Below, one piece after another: positions 1 to 9,465 of a stretch of 64,000 nt of DNA (position 1 is its first letter; each line of letters opens with the position of its first letter). The translations under genes and the position numbers were made by a program. Location: positions 124,001 to 188,000 of the forward strand of contig CAVOYR010000005.1 of NCBI GenBank assembly GCA_963700735.1, given 5' to 3'. Below the pieces are notes generated by a model. That model was not told where the DNA came from, ran no database searches, and was given only the letters and a program-made list of their open reading frames with translations. The DNA comes from Anderseniella sp963700735. Its GTDB lineage: Bacteria > Pseudomonadota > Alphaproteobacteria > Rhizobiales > Aestuariivirgaceae.

Positions 1-1233
1 ATCGGAAACCACCACCCCGGCGGCGGAAGTCGGCAAGCCCAGTTCGTCCGCCACAGCGGGCGAGATGTTCATCACTTCCAGTCCGGTGAACGGCGAACGC
101 CCGCCAATCGTGGTGGTGTTGCGCGGCGGGTCTTCGGGGGCGGCTGCAAGGTTGAGGCCGGTGCTGAACTGCTTGCGCTTGCGCTGGAAGATGACGGTGG
201 CCTTCTTGCCTACGCCGAGCGTTGCCAGGCGGAAGTTGAATTCCTGGGCATTTGCCAGATCGCGGTCGTCGAGCTTGACGATCACATCTCCCTGCTTGAG
301 ACCCGCCGCCTTGAGGGGGCTCTGCGGATGCAGGTTCGCCACCAGTGCACCCTTTGGCCGTTCAAGCCCCAGTGCGCCGGCAAGGTCGGCCGTTACGTCC
401 TGCAGGTCCGCCCCCACCCACGGCCGCACCACGCGGGTTGCACCGCTCAACGACTGTTCGATGACCGAGCGCACCATGTTGACAGGGATGGCAAAGCCGA
501 TGCCGTTCGACCCGCCGGAGCGCGAGAAGATGGCGGTGTTGATGCCCAGCAGGCGGCCGCTCATGTCCACAAGTGCGCCGCCGGAATTGCCGGGGTTGAT
601 GGCTGCATCGGTCTGGATGAAGAACTGGTACGACGACACGCCAACGCGGGTGCGTGCCAGCGCCGACACGATGCCGCTGGTCACGGTCTGGCCGACACCG
701 AACGGGTTGCCGATAGCGAGCACCAGGTCACCTACTTCGATGGCGTCACTGTCGCCCAGCGGCAGCGGCACCAGTTCGTCGCCTTCCGGCTTGATGCGCA
801 GTACGGCCAGGTCTGTGCGTTCGTCCTTGAGGATCAGTTCGGCGTCATACTCGCGGTTGTCGTTCAGCACCACGCGGATCTCGCTGCCTTCACCGATGAC
901 GTGGTTGTTGGTGACGACGATCCCGGAGCTGTCGACGATCACGCCGGAGCCCAGCGAGTTCTGCGCGCGCTGGCGCGGGCGGCCACCGAACAGTTCATCG
1001 CCGAAGAACCGGCGGAAAAACGGGTCGGCGCCGAAGGGCGAGCGCTGCTGCTGCGACTGCACGATGCGCTTGGCGTAGACGTTGACCACGCTGGGTGCGG
1101 TGTTGCGTACGATGGGCGCAAACGACATGGATATTTCGGCGCGCGATTGCGGAACCTGCTGGGCGGTTGCCGCCGGTGCCGCCAGCGCCAGTGCCAGGGC
1201 AAAAACGGACAATATCAAACGGTTCATTTTCAT
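1..1233 (-). CDS. Do/DegQ-type periplasmic serine protease (3' end outside window)
   Basis: Trypsin-like HtrA family protease that degrades or refolds damaged envelope proteins in the periplasm. The 411 visible residues start with a signal peptide (about residues 1-25, hydrophobic core LILSVFALALALAA, AQ cleavage context). The catalytic triad is visible as His111 (TNNHVIG), Asp141 (RTDLAVL) and Ser217 (NPGNSGGAL). A first PDZ domain starts at about residue 270 and a second is beginning when the reading frame runs off the left edge, so the C-terminus is missing. An internal second ATG two codons in is an alternative start. It is the first gene of its strand here and lies about 100 bases downstream of an Lrp-type regulator on the same strand. 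DegP, DegQ and DegS-type paralogues cannot be separated without the missing end. Confidence 0.93.
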   Translation of the reverse strand, partial: MKMNRLILSVFALALALAAPAATAQQVPQSRAEISMSFAPIVRNTAPSVVNVYAKRIVQSQQQRSPFGADPFFRRFFGDELFGGRPRQRAQNSLGSGVIVDSSGIVVTNNHVIGEGSEIRVVLNDNREYDAELILKDERTDLAVLRIKPEGDELVPLPLGDSDAIEVGDLVLAIGNPFGVGQTVTSGIVSALARTRVGVSSYQFFIQTDAAINPGNSGGALVDMSGRLLGINTAIFSRSGGSNGIGFAIPVNMVRSVIEQSLSGATRVVRPWVGADLQDVTADLAGALGLERPKGALVANLHPQSPLKAAGLKQGDVIVKLDDRDLANAQEFNFRLATLGVGKKATVIFQRKRKQFSTGLNLAAAPEDPPRNTTTIGGRSPFTGLEVMNISPAVADELGLPTSAAGVVVSD

Positions 1234-1330
1234 GGGCCGTCTCATCCTCTTCAATCGATCTGCGACTACTGGGTTGACACTATCAAGCGTTGCCGGTTTG
1301 GCCAAGGAACTAGCCCGGCAAAAGGCCAAG

Positions 1331-1771
1331 TTATCGGCGGTCAAACTTGGTGGACAGGATGATGGCAGACTTGGTGTCCACCACCCCGTCGATCAGGCCG
1401 ATCTCATCGAGCAGACCGTCAATGCGGTCGGTAGTCGCCGCGCGCAGCACGGCGATCATGTCGTATTTGCCCGACACCGTGAACAGCAGCTGCACCTGCG
1501 GCATGCGCGAGATGGCCCGGACCACGTCCTGCGTCTTGCGCGGCTCCACCGCCAACGAGACGTGGGCAAGGATGCCGGTGGTCGACAGCGCAGCGCCAAG
1601 GCGCACGCCGTACCCCGCAATGATGCCTGATGTTTCCAGCCGCTTCAGCCGGTCCTGTACTGTGGTGCGCGACACACCAAGCCGGCGCGCCAGCTCTGCC
1701 ACCGGCATGCGGGCATCTGACTGCAGCAGGGCAAGCAGTTCTTCATCCTTGGGAGTCACGGTTTCCGTCAT
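1331..1771 (-). CDS. Lrp/AsnC family transcriptional regulator
   Basis: 146-residue DNA-binding regulator of the feast/famine (Lrp/AsnC) family, which usually senses an amino acid and controls its metabolism. An N-terminal winged helix-turn-helix (residues about 5-60, recognition helix VSRTTVQDRLKRLE) is followed by the RAM/AsnC ligand-binding and oligomerisation domain (VSGKYDMIAVLRA). The frame is open further upstream, but ATG at 1771 is chosen because GGAG precedes it at 7 bases and the family's usual length of about 150 residues results. It is divergently transcribed from an ornithine-decarboxylase-like gene across 127 bases, the usual arrangement for an Lrp member and its target. The ligand is not known; an ornithine or lysine-type amino acid is inferred from the neighbour. 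Confidence 0.92.
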   Translation of the reverse strand: MTETVTPKDEELLALLQSDARMPVAELARRLGVSRTTVQDRLKRLETSGIIAGYGVRLGAALSTTGILAHVSLAVEPRKTQDVVRAISRMPQVQLLFTVSGKYDMIAVLRAATTDRIDGLLDEIGLIDGVVDTKSAIILSTKFDRR

Positions 1772-1847
1772 ATCGCCGCTCCATTCGTCATATCGCTGGA
1801 AATAGCACGGATCGACGTCTGATACACGGCTTTTTACCGGCATCAGT

Positions 1848-1872
1848 ATTGAGCATTCTGATTCTACTGAAT
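1848..1872. promoter_or_regulatory. Candidate Lrp-type operator in the divergent intergenic region
   Basis: Imperfect 25-base dyad in the AT-richest part of the 127-base gap between the Lrp-type regulator and the decarboxylase gene. Seven of twelve symmetric positions are complementary (ATTGAG ... CTGAAT ends). Lrp-family sites are typically AT-rich imperfect dyads of this kind, and the position just upstream of the decarboxylase ribosome binding site would fit repression. This is pattern evidence only. Confidence 0.3.
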
Positions 1873-1898
1873 TTTTCACGCCGCTGGAGGATGCCACA

Positions 1899-3098
1899 GT
1901 GACTTTCGCTCACACCATTTCCGCACTGCCTGTGGGTCTCGACAGGACCCGCACCTACGCATCCAGCCAGCAGGTGGCCAGCCTTCCGGCCAGCGAACGC
2001 CCGATCTTCTGCATCAGCCCGGACAGCCTGAAACGGCAGGCAGCGGTGTTCCTCGACGGCTTTCCCGGCGAAGTGTCCTACGCGGTCAAGGCCAACCCCT
2101 CAGACGAAGTGATCACGGCACTCCACGCAGGTGGCATCGATGTGTTCGACGTAGCCTCAACCGTGGAGATGGCAACGGTCCGGCGCCTGTGCGGCGACGT
2201 GACGTTCCACTACCACAACCCTGTGAAGTCCCGCGCCGAGATCGCGACCGCCTGGCACACCTTCGGGTGCCGCCGGTTTGCCGCCGACTGCCGCGAGGAG
2301 ATCAGCAAGATTGCGCAGATCACCGGCCACAGCAGCGGCGTGGAAATTGCCATCCGCTTCCGGCTGCCATCGGTCAAGGCATCCGTGCATGACTTCACCA
2401 CCAAGTTCGGCGTGGGCGAGGACGAAGCCGTGGCGCTGGTGCGGTTTGCCGTGCTGAACGGCTTCGTGCCGGTTCTCACCTTCCATCCCGGTTCGCAGTG
2501 CACCGACCCGCACGCCTGGACCGCCCATATCGAGGCCGCTGCCCGCATCACCAGATCGGCAGGCATTTCACTTGGCCGGCTGAACGTTGGCGGCGGTTTC
2601 CCGGCGCGCTATGCAGCATCGGCAGCCCCCGTCCTCGGCACCTATTTCCAGGTCATCCGCGAGGCGGTTGCTGCTGCGTTTGGTGATACCGCCCCCGAAC
2701 TCGAATGCGAGCCGGGCCGTGCGTTGTGTGCGGGTTCGGTCTCGCTGCTCACCCGCGTCAAGCTGGTGCGCGGCGCGAGCGGCGATGTATTCCTGAACGA
2801 CGGCATCTACGGTGGCCTGATGGAGGCATCACAGGCCCCGTCCCTGATGCCCTGGTTCCGCGTAATTCGCGAGGGCAAGGTGCTGGGTGCTGGTGCCACC
2901 CGCGAGTACACCATTTATGGCCCGACCTGTGATCCACTGGACGTGCTGCCGCACAAGCTGCCGCTGCCGGCGGACCTTCGCGAAGACGACGTGATCGAGT
3001 TCGGCGGCATTGGCGCCTATGGCAATGCAACCTCGACCCGGTTCAACGGCTATGGCGAGGCTGACGTGGCGCTGGCCGGCGAGGTTTTCGCCGGCTGA
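1899..3098 (+). CDS. Ornithine/lysine decarboxylase-like PLP enzyme (fold type III)
   Basis: 399-residue group IV pyridoxal-phosphate decarboxylase, alanine-racemase fold. The PLP lysine is Lys64 in YAVKAN. The phosphate-binding glycines (GGGFP, 231-235), the EPGRA motif (271-275) and the active-site cysteine/aspartate pair CDPLD (344-348) match ornithine decarboxylases, which make putrescine, more closely than diaminopimelate decarboxylase. HPGSQ at 196-200 is also typical of the family. The start is GTG at 1899, with GGAGG 8 bases upstream; the nearer ATG at 1891 is out of frame. It is divergent from the Lrp-type regulator, which probably controls it. Ornithine, lysine or a related diamino acid as substrate cannot be resolved from the sequence. 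Confidence 0.88.
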   Translation: MTFAHTISALPVGLDRTRTYASSQQVASLPASERPIFCISPDSLKRQAAVFLDGFPGEVSYAVKANPSDEVITALHAGGIDVFDVASTVEMATVRRLCGDVTFHYHNPVKSRAEIATAWHTFGCRRFAADCREEISKIAQITGHSSGVEIAIRFRLPSVKASVHDFTTKFGVGEDEAVALVRFAVLNGFVPVLTFHPGSQCTDPHAWTAHIEAAARITRSAGISLGRLNVGGGFPARYAASAAPVLGTYFQVIREAVAAAFGDTAPELECEPGRALCAGSVSLLTRVKLVRGASGDVFLNDGIYGGLMEASQAPSLMPWFRVIREGKVLGAGATREYTIYGPTCDPLDVLPHKLPLPADLREDDVIEFGGIGAYGNATSTRFNGYGEADVALAGEVFAG

Positions 3099-3100
3099 CG

Positions 3101-3793
3101 TCAGCGCGCGCCAGCATCAAGCAGGATCTGTTCCATCTGCGTGAAGCCGCGCTGGCGGGCATGGGCCAGCGCTGATACGCCGTTGCCGTCGGGAATGTTC
3201 ACGTCAGCCCCGCCAGCAATCAGGATTTCAAGGATCCGCTGGTGGGCCTCGCCTCCGTTGCCAAGAATTACCGCTTCCAGCAGCGCCGTCCAGCCCAGCC
3301 GGTTGACGTGATTGACCGGGCTTCCGGTATCCACCAGCAGCTGTACCGCCTCGACATGACCGCGCTCGGCGGCAGGGATCAGGGCCGAACCGCCATAGCG
3401 GTTGACCTTGCTGTAGTCAGGACCCTTCGGAATCAGCAGCTTGAGCATTGCCAAGTCGCCATTGGCACCGGCGAGCAGGAACGGCGAGTCCTTGATATTG
3501 TCCTGGGCGTTGATGTCGGCACCTGCTTCGACCAGCACGGCAGCAAGCTTCGCATCGCGGCGCTGCACGGCAATCATCAGCGGCGTGCGCCTGCGGTTGT
3601 CGCGTGCATTGACTGGCGCGCCCGCCGCGAGCAAGTGTTTGACCTCGGCCACGTCGCCCTTTTCGGCCGCTGCGAGCAGGCCGGCCGCATCAGAATTCTG
3701 TGCCATGGCGGGCAACCCTCCTGCACCAGCGCTAAGCACTGCTGCCAATGCAAGCGCAGTAACGGTCCGCCGGGTCTGTTTAGTCTGTTTCAT
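3101..3793 (-). CDS. Secreted ankyrin-repeat protein
   Basis: 230-residue protein with a signal peptide (about residues 1-31, ending PAMAQN) followed by five or so ankyrin repeats. Recognisable repeat starts include RDNRRRTPLMIA, NAQDNIKDSPFLLA, VNRYGGSALIPA, VNRLGWTALLEA and IPDGNGVSALAHA. Ankyrin repeats bind other proteins, so a periplasmic interaction role is likely; no catalytic domain is present. Its ATG overlaps the last base of the preceding thioesterase stop codon (TGATG), so the two are probably translationally coupled. It is the last gene of a three-gene run with the thioesterase and DM13 genes and converges with the decarboxylase 2 bases away. Confidence 0.88.
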   Translation of the reverse strand: MKQTKQTRRTVTALALAAVLSAGAGGLPAMAQNSDAAGLLAAAEKGDVAEVKHLLAAGAPVNARDNRRRTPLMIAVQRRDAKLAAVLVEAGADINAQDNIKDSPFLLAGANGDLAMLKLLIPKGPDYSKVNRYGGSALIPAAERGHVEAVQLLVDTGSPVNHVNRLGWTALLEAVILGNGGEAHQRILEILIAGGADVNIPDGNGVSALAHARQRGFTQMEQILLDAGAR

Positions 3794-4248
3794 CAGCCTC
3801 GCACGTTCTCGCGGTCGAGCATCGTCATCATGGTCGCAGACATGGTGGCAATCAACCGTGGCTCACCGCCCTTGTGGGCGAACGCCCTGCCCTCGCAGAA
3901 AGACAGCGTGCGGCCTGCCTTCAGGACACGGCCTTCGAAGGTGAACCGCTCGCCATCAGCAGGTGCCAGCAGGCTGGTTTTCAACTCGACGGTCAGCACG
4001 CCTGCATCGGCCGGCATCAATGAGAACGCCGCGTAACCGCACGCGCTGTCCAGCAGCGTGGTGGTGACACCGGCATGGATGAAGCCATGCTGCTGGGTCA
4101 GCCGCTCATCGAAGGCAATGCACAGGTCAACTGCACCCGGCTCGACCTTCAGCACCTCGGCTCCCATCAGCGTCAAGGCGTTCTGGCGCGCAAGGCTTTC
4201 CCGAACCCTGTGTTCGTAATCGTCTGTCCGAGGCTGGAACCCAGTCAT
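3793..4248 (-). CDS. PaaI family hotdog-fold thioesterase
   Basis: 151-residue acyl-CoA thioesterase of the PaaI/YdiI hotdog superfamily, hydrolysing a small or aromatic acyl-CoA in the cytoplasm. The conserved HGFIHAGVTTTLLDSACGYAA helix region contains the usual catalytic Asp/Ser environment, followed by TVELKTSLLAPADGE and EGRVLKAGRTLSFCEG strands. Its length is normal for the family. It lies between the DM13 gene (6 bases upstream) and the ankyrin gene (one-base overlap). The substrate cannot be deduced. Confidence 0.9.
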   Translation of the reverse strand: MTGFQPRTDDYEHRVRESLARQNALTLMGAEVLKVEPGAVDLCIAFDERLTQQHGFIHAGVTTTLLDSACGYAAFSLMPADAGVLTVELKTSLLAPADGERFTFEGRVLKAGRTLSFCEGRAFAHKGGEPRLIATMSATMMTMLDRENVRG

Positions 4249-4254
4249 CCGGCC

Positions 4255-4722
4255 TCACCTGTACTTTGCGGCGGTGATGAACTCACCAAAGGTCTCGCAC
4301 CATACTACGACGGTGTCATAGTCGTTGATGTTCACGCCTGAAGGCACGTCTACGACGAACCCGTTGAAGGTCTTCACATCGCCTATCCTGGCCGCGACCG
4401 ACTTCAGCGCGTTGAAACCCGCTTCATCCTCGACGAAGCCTCTTGTCAGGTACAGCTTGTAATCCGGGCCGGGTGCCAACCTGCCCTTATGGGCGATCTT
4501 CACCGAGCTGACGCTCACCTCGCCCTCGCCCCAGTGCAGGAAGTCCGACCCCTTCAGATCGCGGCGGAAACTGGCCGTGAAGGCGGCCGATTGGGCAACT
4601 GCTGCCAGGTCAGCCTCATCCGGCGCTGGCGGTGCAATGAGGATCGGCAGGGTGTAGATGCCGAGCGCAAAACCGGCAGCTCCAAATCCCAGGTGGCTCA
4701 ACAGCAGCAGCAACCTCTTCAC
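4255..4722 (-). CDS. DM13 domain protein with N-terminal membrane anchor
   Basis: 155-residue protein with a hydrophobic N-terminal segment (residues about 2-30) acting as a signal anchor or signal peptide. A DM13 domain (about residues 48-155) follows, recognised by DFLHWGEGEVSV, GPDYKLYLTRGFV and the C-terminal hallmark DTVVVWCETFGEFITAAKY with its single conserved cysteine. DM13 domains are proposed to work in extracytoplasmic electron transfer or hydroxylation, but no function is established. It starts just downstream of the superoperon terminator and is probably transcribed separately with the thioesterase and ankyrin genes. Confidence 0.85.
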   Translation of the reverse strand: MKRLLLLLSHLGFGAAGFALGIYTLPILIAPPAPDEADLAAVAQSAAFTASFRRDLKGSDFLHWGEGEVSVSSVKIAHKGRLAPGPDYKLYLTRGFVEDEAGFNALKSVAARIGDVKTFNGFVVDVPSGVNINDYDTVVVWCETFGEFITAAKYR

Positions 4723-4751
4723 CGGCTATTTCCTCCCATATCAGAAGATGC

Positions 4752-4783
4752 AAAAAGGGCGGCCCGTTAATGAGCCGCCCCTT
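4752..4783 (-). terminator. Rho-independent terminator after rplQ
   Basis: On the minus strand, AAGGGGCGGC at 4774-4783 pairs with GCCGCCCTT (one bulged G) around a 10-base loop, followed directly by a run of five T. It lies about 25 bases after the rplQ stop codon and closes the long ribosomal superoperon. Confidence 0.82.
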
Positions 4784-4807
4784 GAAAACCTTGCAGGCAG
4801 AAACCGC

Positions 4808-5227
4808 TTATGCGGCGGCTGCTTCGTCCTGGTCCTGGGTCGGACCTGAATCCAGACCACGTGCGGACGGGTCACGGTCAACCAGCTCGATCACGGCCAT
4901 CGGGGCGGAGTCGCCATAGCGGAAACCGGCCTTCAGCACGCGGGTGTAGCCGCCGTTGCGCTCCTTGTAGCGTTCGCCGAGGACGGCGAACAGCTTGCGC
5001 ACCTGGGCTTCATCGCGAACCTTCGACAGGGCCTGACGGCGCGCATGCAGGTCGCCACGCTTTGCCAGCGTGATGAGCTTGTCTGCAATCGGCTTCAGCT
5101 CCTTGGCCTTGGGCAGCGTGGTGACGATCTGCTCATGCTTGATCAGCGCAGCAGCCATGTTCGCGAACATGGACTTGCGGTGTGAGCTTGTGCGGTTGAG
5201 CTTCCGTCCGCTTTTCTGGTGGCGCAT
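4808..5227 (-). CDS. rplQ: 50S ribosomal protein L17
   Basis: 139-residue L17 (bL17), a large-subunit protein at the tunnel exit. The N-terminus MRHQKSGRKLNRTSSHR is the family signature, and the core includes ALIKHEQIVTTLPKAKELKP. A short acidic and alanine-rich tail (DQDEAAAA) extends past the core. It is the last gene of the alpha cluster (rpsM-rpsK-rpoA-rplQ) and is followed by a hairpin terminator. rpsD, present in this cluster in enterobacteria, is absent, as is usual in alphaproteobacteria. Confidence 0.99.
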   Translation of the reverse strand: MRHQKSGRKLNRTSSHRKSMFANMAAALIKHEQIVTTLPKAKELKPIADKLITLAKRGDLHARRQALSKVRDEAQVRKLFAVLGERYKERNGGYTRVLKAGFRYGDSAPMAVIELVDRDPSARGLDSGPTQDQDEAAAA

Positions 5228-5286
5228 TGGCCTTCTCCTTGGATTACGTCAATGGGGCAGCCTCCCGGCCGTCCCGCTTGTTCAAA

Positions 5287-6303
5287 TCAGTAGTGCGTCT
5301 CGAACTTCTTGGCCAGTTCTTCGATGTTTTCCGGCGGCCAGTTGTCGATGTCCATGCCAAGGTGCAGACCCATCTGGGCAAGCACTTCCTTGATCTCGTT
5401 CAGCGACTTGCGGCCGAAGTTCGGGGTCCGCAGCATTTCGCCTTCGGTTTTCTGGATCAGGTCACCGATGTAGACGATGTTGTCGTTCTTCAGGCAGTTG
5501 GCAGAGCGAACCGACAGTTCCAGTTCGTCGACCTTCTTGAGGAGTGCTGCATTGAATTCCAGCTCGGGCTTTTCATCTTCGGCCACAACCTGCTGCGGCT
5601 CTTCGAAGTTGATGAAGACCTGAAGCTGGTCCTGCAGGATGCGGGCAGCATAGGCAACGGCGTCTTCCGGCGTCATTGAGCCATCGGTTTCGACGTTCAG
5701 GATCAGCTTGTCGTAGTCGAGAACCTGGCCCTCACGGGTGTTCTCCACCTTGTAGGACACGCGCTTGACCGGCGAGTACAGGCTATCGACCGGGATCAGG
5801 CCGATCGGTGCGTCCTCGGGGCGGTTGCGGTCTGCTGCAGCATAGCCCTTGCCGGTGTTCACGGTGAACTCCATGCGCACTTCGGCGCCTTCGTCCAGCG
5901 TGCAGATCGGCAGCGTCGGGTTGAGGATGGTGATGTCACCGGTTTCCTCGATGTCGCCAGCAGTCACGGCACCGGGGCCCTGCTTGCGCAGCATCAGGCG
6001 CTTGGGGCCTTCGCCCTGCATGCCGACGGCGATTTCCTTGATGTTCAGGATGATGTCGGTCACGTCTTCGCGCACACCGGCGATGGACGAAAACTCGTGC
6101 AGCACGCCATCGATGTTGACCGACGTAACGGCAGCACCCTGCAGTGACGACAACAGTACGCGGCGCAGCGAGTTGCCCAGCGTCATGCCGAAGCCACGCT
6201 CCAGCGGCTCGGCAACCAGTGTCGCGGACCGGCGGCGGTCACGACCGGCGCTGACGTCCAGCTTCATCGGCTTGATAAGATCCTGCCAGTTCTTCGTGTT
6301 CAC
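5287..6303 (-). CDS. rpoA: DNA-directed RNA polymerase subunit alpha
   Basis: 338-residue alpha subunit that dimerises to nucleate RNA polymerase assembly. The N-terminal domain (about 1-230) contains GFGMTLGNSLRRVLLSS. A linker leads to the C-terminal domain, which contacts UP elements and activators (helix-hairpin-helix, LRTPNFGRKSLNEIKEVL). The frame is open 12 codons further upstream, but GTG at 6303 gives the typical family N-terminus (VNTKNWQDLIKP) and has AGAGG 8 bases before it. It lies between rpsK and rplQ in the alpha cluster. Confidence 0.98.
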   Translation of the reverse strand: MNTKNWQDLIKPMKLDVSAGRDRRRSATLVAEPLERGFGMTLGNSLRRVLLSSLQGAAVTSVNIDGVLHEFSSIAGVREDVTDIILNIKEIAVGMQGEGPKRLMLRKQGPGAVTAGDIEETGDITILNPTLPICTLDEGAEVRMEFTVNTGKGYAAADRNRPEDAPIGLIPVDSLYSPVKRVSYKVENTREGQVLDYDKLILNVETDGSMTPEDAVAYAARILQDQLQVFINFEEPQQVVAEDEKPELEFNAALLKKVDELELSVRSANCLKNDNIVYIGDLIQKTEGEMLRTPNFGRKSLNEIKEVLAQMGLHLGMDIDNWPPENIEELAKKFETHY

Positions 6304-6430
6304 GGTATCGACCTCTATGCAGTTGCGGGCATCACACACACGTACGAACGCGGTGGACGCCCTGAATAAATCAATAAACAGCGGACCCCATCATGTAGTG
6401 GCGCAGGGTCCGCCAATCAACGCTCCGGTA

Positions 6431-6820
6431 CTAGACGCGGCGGCGCTTCGGCGGACGAACGCCATTGTGCGGGATCGGCGTGACGTCGCGGATCGAGGTG
6501 ACCTGCAGGCCAACCGACTGAAGCGCGCGAAGGGCTGACTCGCGGCCCGAACCCGGACCACAGACTTCCACTTCGACCGTCTTCATGCCGTGTTCCATCG
6601 CAGACTTGGCAGCCTGCTCGGCGGCGACCTGTGCGGCGTATGGGGTAGACTTGCGCGAGCCCTTGAACTTCATCTTGCCGGCCGACGACCAGGCAATTGC
6701 ATTGCCCTGCACATCGGTGATGGTGATCATCGTGTTGTTGAACGTGGAGTTCACGTGCGCAACACCGGAGATGATGTTCTTGCGCTCCTTGCGGCGCATG
6801 CGTGTAGGTTCTTTGGCCAT
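6431..6820 (-). CDS. rpsK: 30S ribosomal protein S11
   Basis: 129-residue uS11 of the 30S platform, which contacts 16S rRNA near the E site. The family core is complete: NIISGVAHVNSTFNNTM, AIAWSSAGKMKFKGSRKSTP, and the C-terminal PIPHNGVRPPKRRRV. Second gene of the alpha cluster, 27 bases after rpsM. Confidence 0.99.
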   Translation of the reverse strand: MAKEPTRMRRKERKNIISGVAHVNSTFNNTMITITDVQGNAIAWSSAGKMKFKGSRKSTPYAAQVAAEQAAKSAMEHGMKTVEVEVCGPGSGRESALRALQSVGLQVTSIRDVTPIPHNGVRPPKRRRV

Positions 6821-6847
6821 CTAAAATGCTTTCCGTAAAATCGGCAG

Positions 6848-7216
6848 TTACTTCTTCTTGCCGGCGATTGCCTTGGCAGGACCCTTGCGGGTGCGAGCGT
6901 TGGTATGGGTGCGCTGACCGCGAACCGGCAGGCCGCGGCGGTGACGCAGGCCACGGTAGCAGCCCAGGTCCATCAGGCGCTTGATGTTCATCGCGGTTTC
7001 GCGGCGAAGGTCGCCCTCGACCATGAAGTCACGGTCGATGGTTTCGCGGATCTGGATGACTTCGGCGTCCGTCAGTTCGTTGACACGGCGCTCGGGGGCG
7101 ATGTTGACCGCCTCACAGATCTGCTTGGCAAACTTTTCGCCAATACCGTGAATGTATTGCAGCGCGATGACTACGCGCTTGTTCGTCGGAATGTTTACGC
7201 CAGCAATACGAGCCAC
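6848..7216 (-). CDS. rpsM: 30S ribosomal protein S13
   Basis: 122-residue uS13 of the 30S head, contacting the P-site tRNA and bridging to L5. GTG at 7216 is chosen as start because it gives the standard N-terminus VARIAGVNIPTNKRV and is preceded by AGGAG. The 15 extra upstream codons are not family-like. The C-terminus RGQRTHTNARTRKGPAK is typical. First gene of the alpha cluster, with its own candidate promoter and structured leader upstream. Confidence 0.98.
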   Translation of the reverse strand: MARIAGVNIPTNKRVVIALQYIHGIGEKFAKQICEAVNIAPERRVNELTDAEVIQIRETIDRDFMVEGDLRRETAMNIKRLMDLGCYRGLRHRRGLPVRGQRTHTNARTRKGPAKAIAGKKK

Positions 7217-7288
7217 GACGCTTATCTCCTGCCTGCGGCCCGCCCGGTACGATACCGGCATGCGAACCTCTTAAATGAACCTATAGGA

Positions 7289-7346
7289 CGGCTTGTTGGT
7301 GCCTCACGGCAACAAGGCTCACCCCAAGTGGACACATAGCCACTTG
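7289..7346 (-). promoter_or_regulatory. Structured leader of the alpha ribosomal cluster
   Basis: Two perfect 7-bp hairpins lie between the candidate promoter at 7379-7407 and rpsM. One pairs CTTGTTG (7292-7298) with CAACAAG (7310-7316); the other pairs CAAGTGG (7325-7331) with CCACTTG (7340-7346). In E. coli the equivalent leader folds into the S4-binding autoregulatory pseudoknot. Here rpsD is not in the cluster, so what would bind is unknown. Confidence 0.45.
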
Positions 7347-7378
7347 CGGTCAGCCTCACAGCAACCGGATTGCGGCAG

Positions 7379-7407
7379 TTTCTATGCCGGATTCCCCGGC
7401 ACGTCAA
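7379..7407 (-). promoter_or_regulatory. Candidate sigma-70 promoter for rpsM-rpsK-rpoA-rplQ
   Basis: On the minus strand, TTGACG (7402-7407) is followed by a 17-base spacer and TAGAAA (7379-7384), downstream of adk and about 160 bases before rpsM. The spacer holds a 6-bp hairpin (TGCCGG/CCGGCA). The site would let the alpha cluster be transcribed independently of the S10-spc read-through. Confidence 0.55.
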
Positions 7408-7438
7408 CCATCAAGCCACCAATCCGCCGAGGCACCGC

Positions 7439-8007
7439 CTAACCTTCCAGAACCTCCATGATCTGGCGGGTCACTTCATCCATGTCCGCCATGCCATCAA
7501 CGCTGCGAAGGTTGCCCTTCCCGGCGTAATACTTGATCAGCGGTGCCGTCTGCGCATGATAGACATCGAGGCGCTTGCGGAGCGCTTCTGCGTTGTCGTC
7601 TGCGCGGGGGCCACCCGCCGTCTCGGACGCACGCTTTTCTATGCGTCCAAGCAGGATCTGATCATCCACTTCCAGCTGGACCACAGCGTCCAGCGTCTTG
7701 CCCTTGTGCTTCAGCATCTCGTCGAGAGCTTCAGCCTGGGCGGTATTGCGGGGAAAACCGTCAAGAATGAAGCCATCCTTGCAGTCTGCATCCTCGATGC
7801 GGTCGGAAATGATGCCAACCACCACGTCATCCGGCACCAGCTCGCCACGGGCCATGATGTCCTTGGCCTTCAGGCCGACCGGCGTACCGGCGGCCACGGC
7901 TGCGCGCAGCATGTCGCCGGTGGAGAGTTGCTTCATCCCCTTGGCGTCTTCAATGCGGGCAGCCTGGGTGCCCTTTCCGGCACCGGGTGGGCCCAACAGA
8001 ATGATGT

Positions 8008-8011
<4 letters not shown>
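7439..8011 (-). CDS. adk: Adenylate kinase
   Basis: 190-residue adenylate kinase, interconverting ATP + AMP and 2 ADP. The P-loop GPPGAGKGTQ lies at residues about 7-16, the AMP site includes STGDMLRAA and DGFPRNTAQA, and the LID is the short form without zinc cysteines. The open frame extends 59 codons upstream, inside secY, but the family N-terminus LNIILLGPPG begins at TTG 8011, whose bases overlap the secY stop codon (TTGA). A G-rich stretch (AGGGGGG) upstream serves as ribosome binding site. This overlap points to translational coupling to secY. The secY-adk pairing is typical of the spc cluster. Confidence 0.95.
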
Positions 8012-9339
<1,328 letters not shown>

Positions 9340-9465
9340 TCCCAGATCCTTATCGGTTCGGCTGCCTGACCGGACATTGCAAAAGCAAGTGCCCTATATC
9401 GGCACCCTGCCCGTGCCATGCAAGTCATGGCACACCAACAGGGCGCTGGCGCGCCGAACCTGCTG

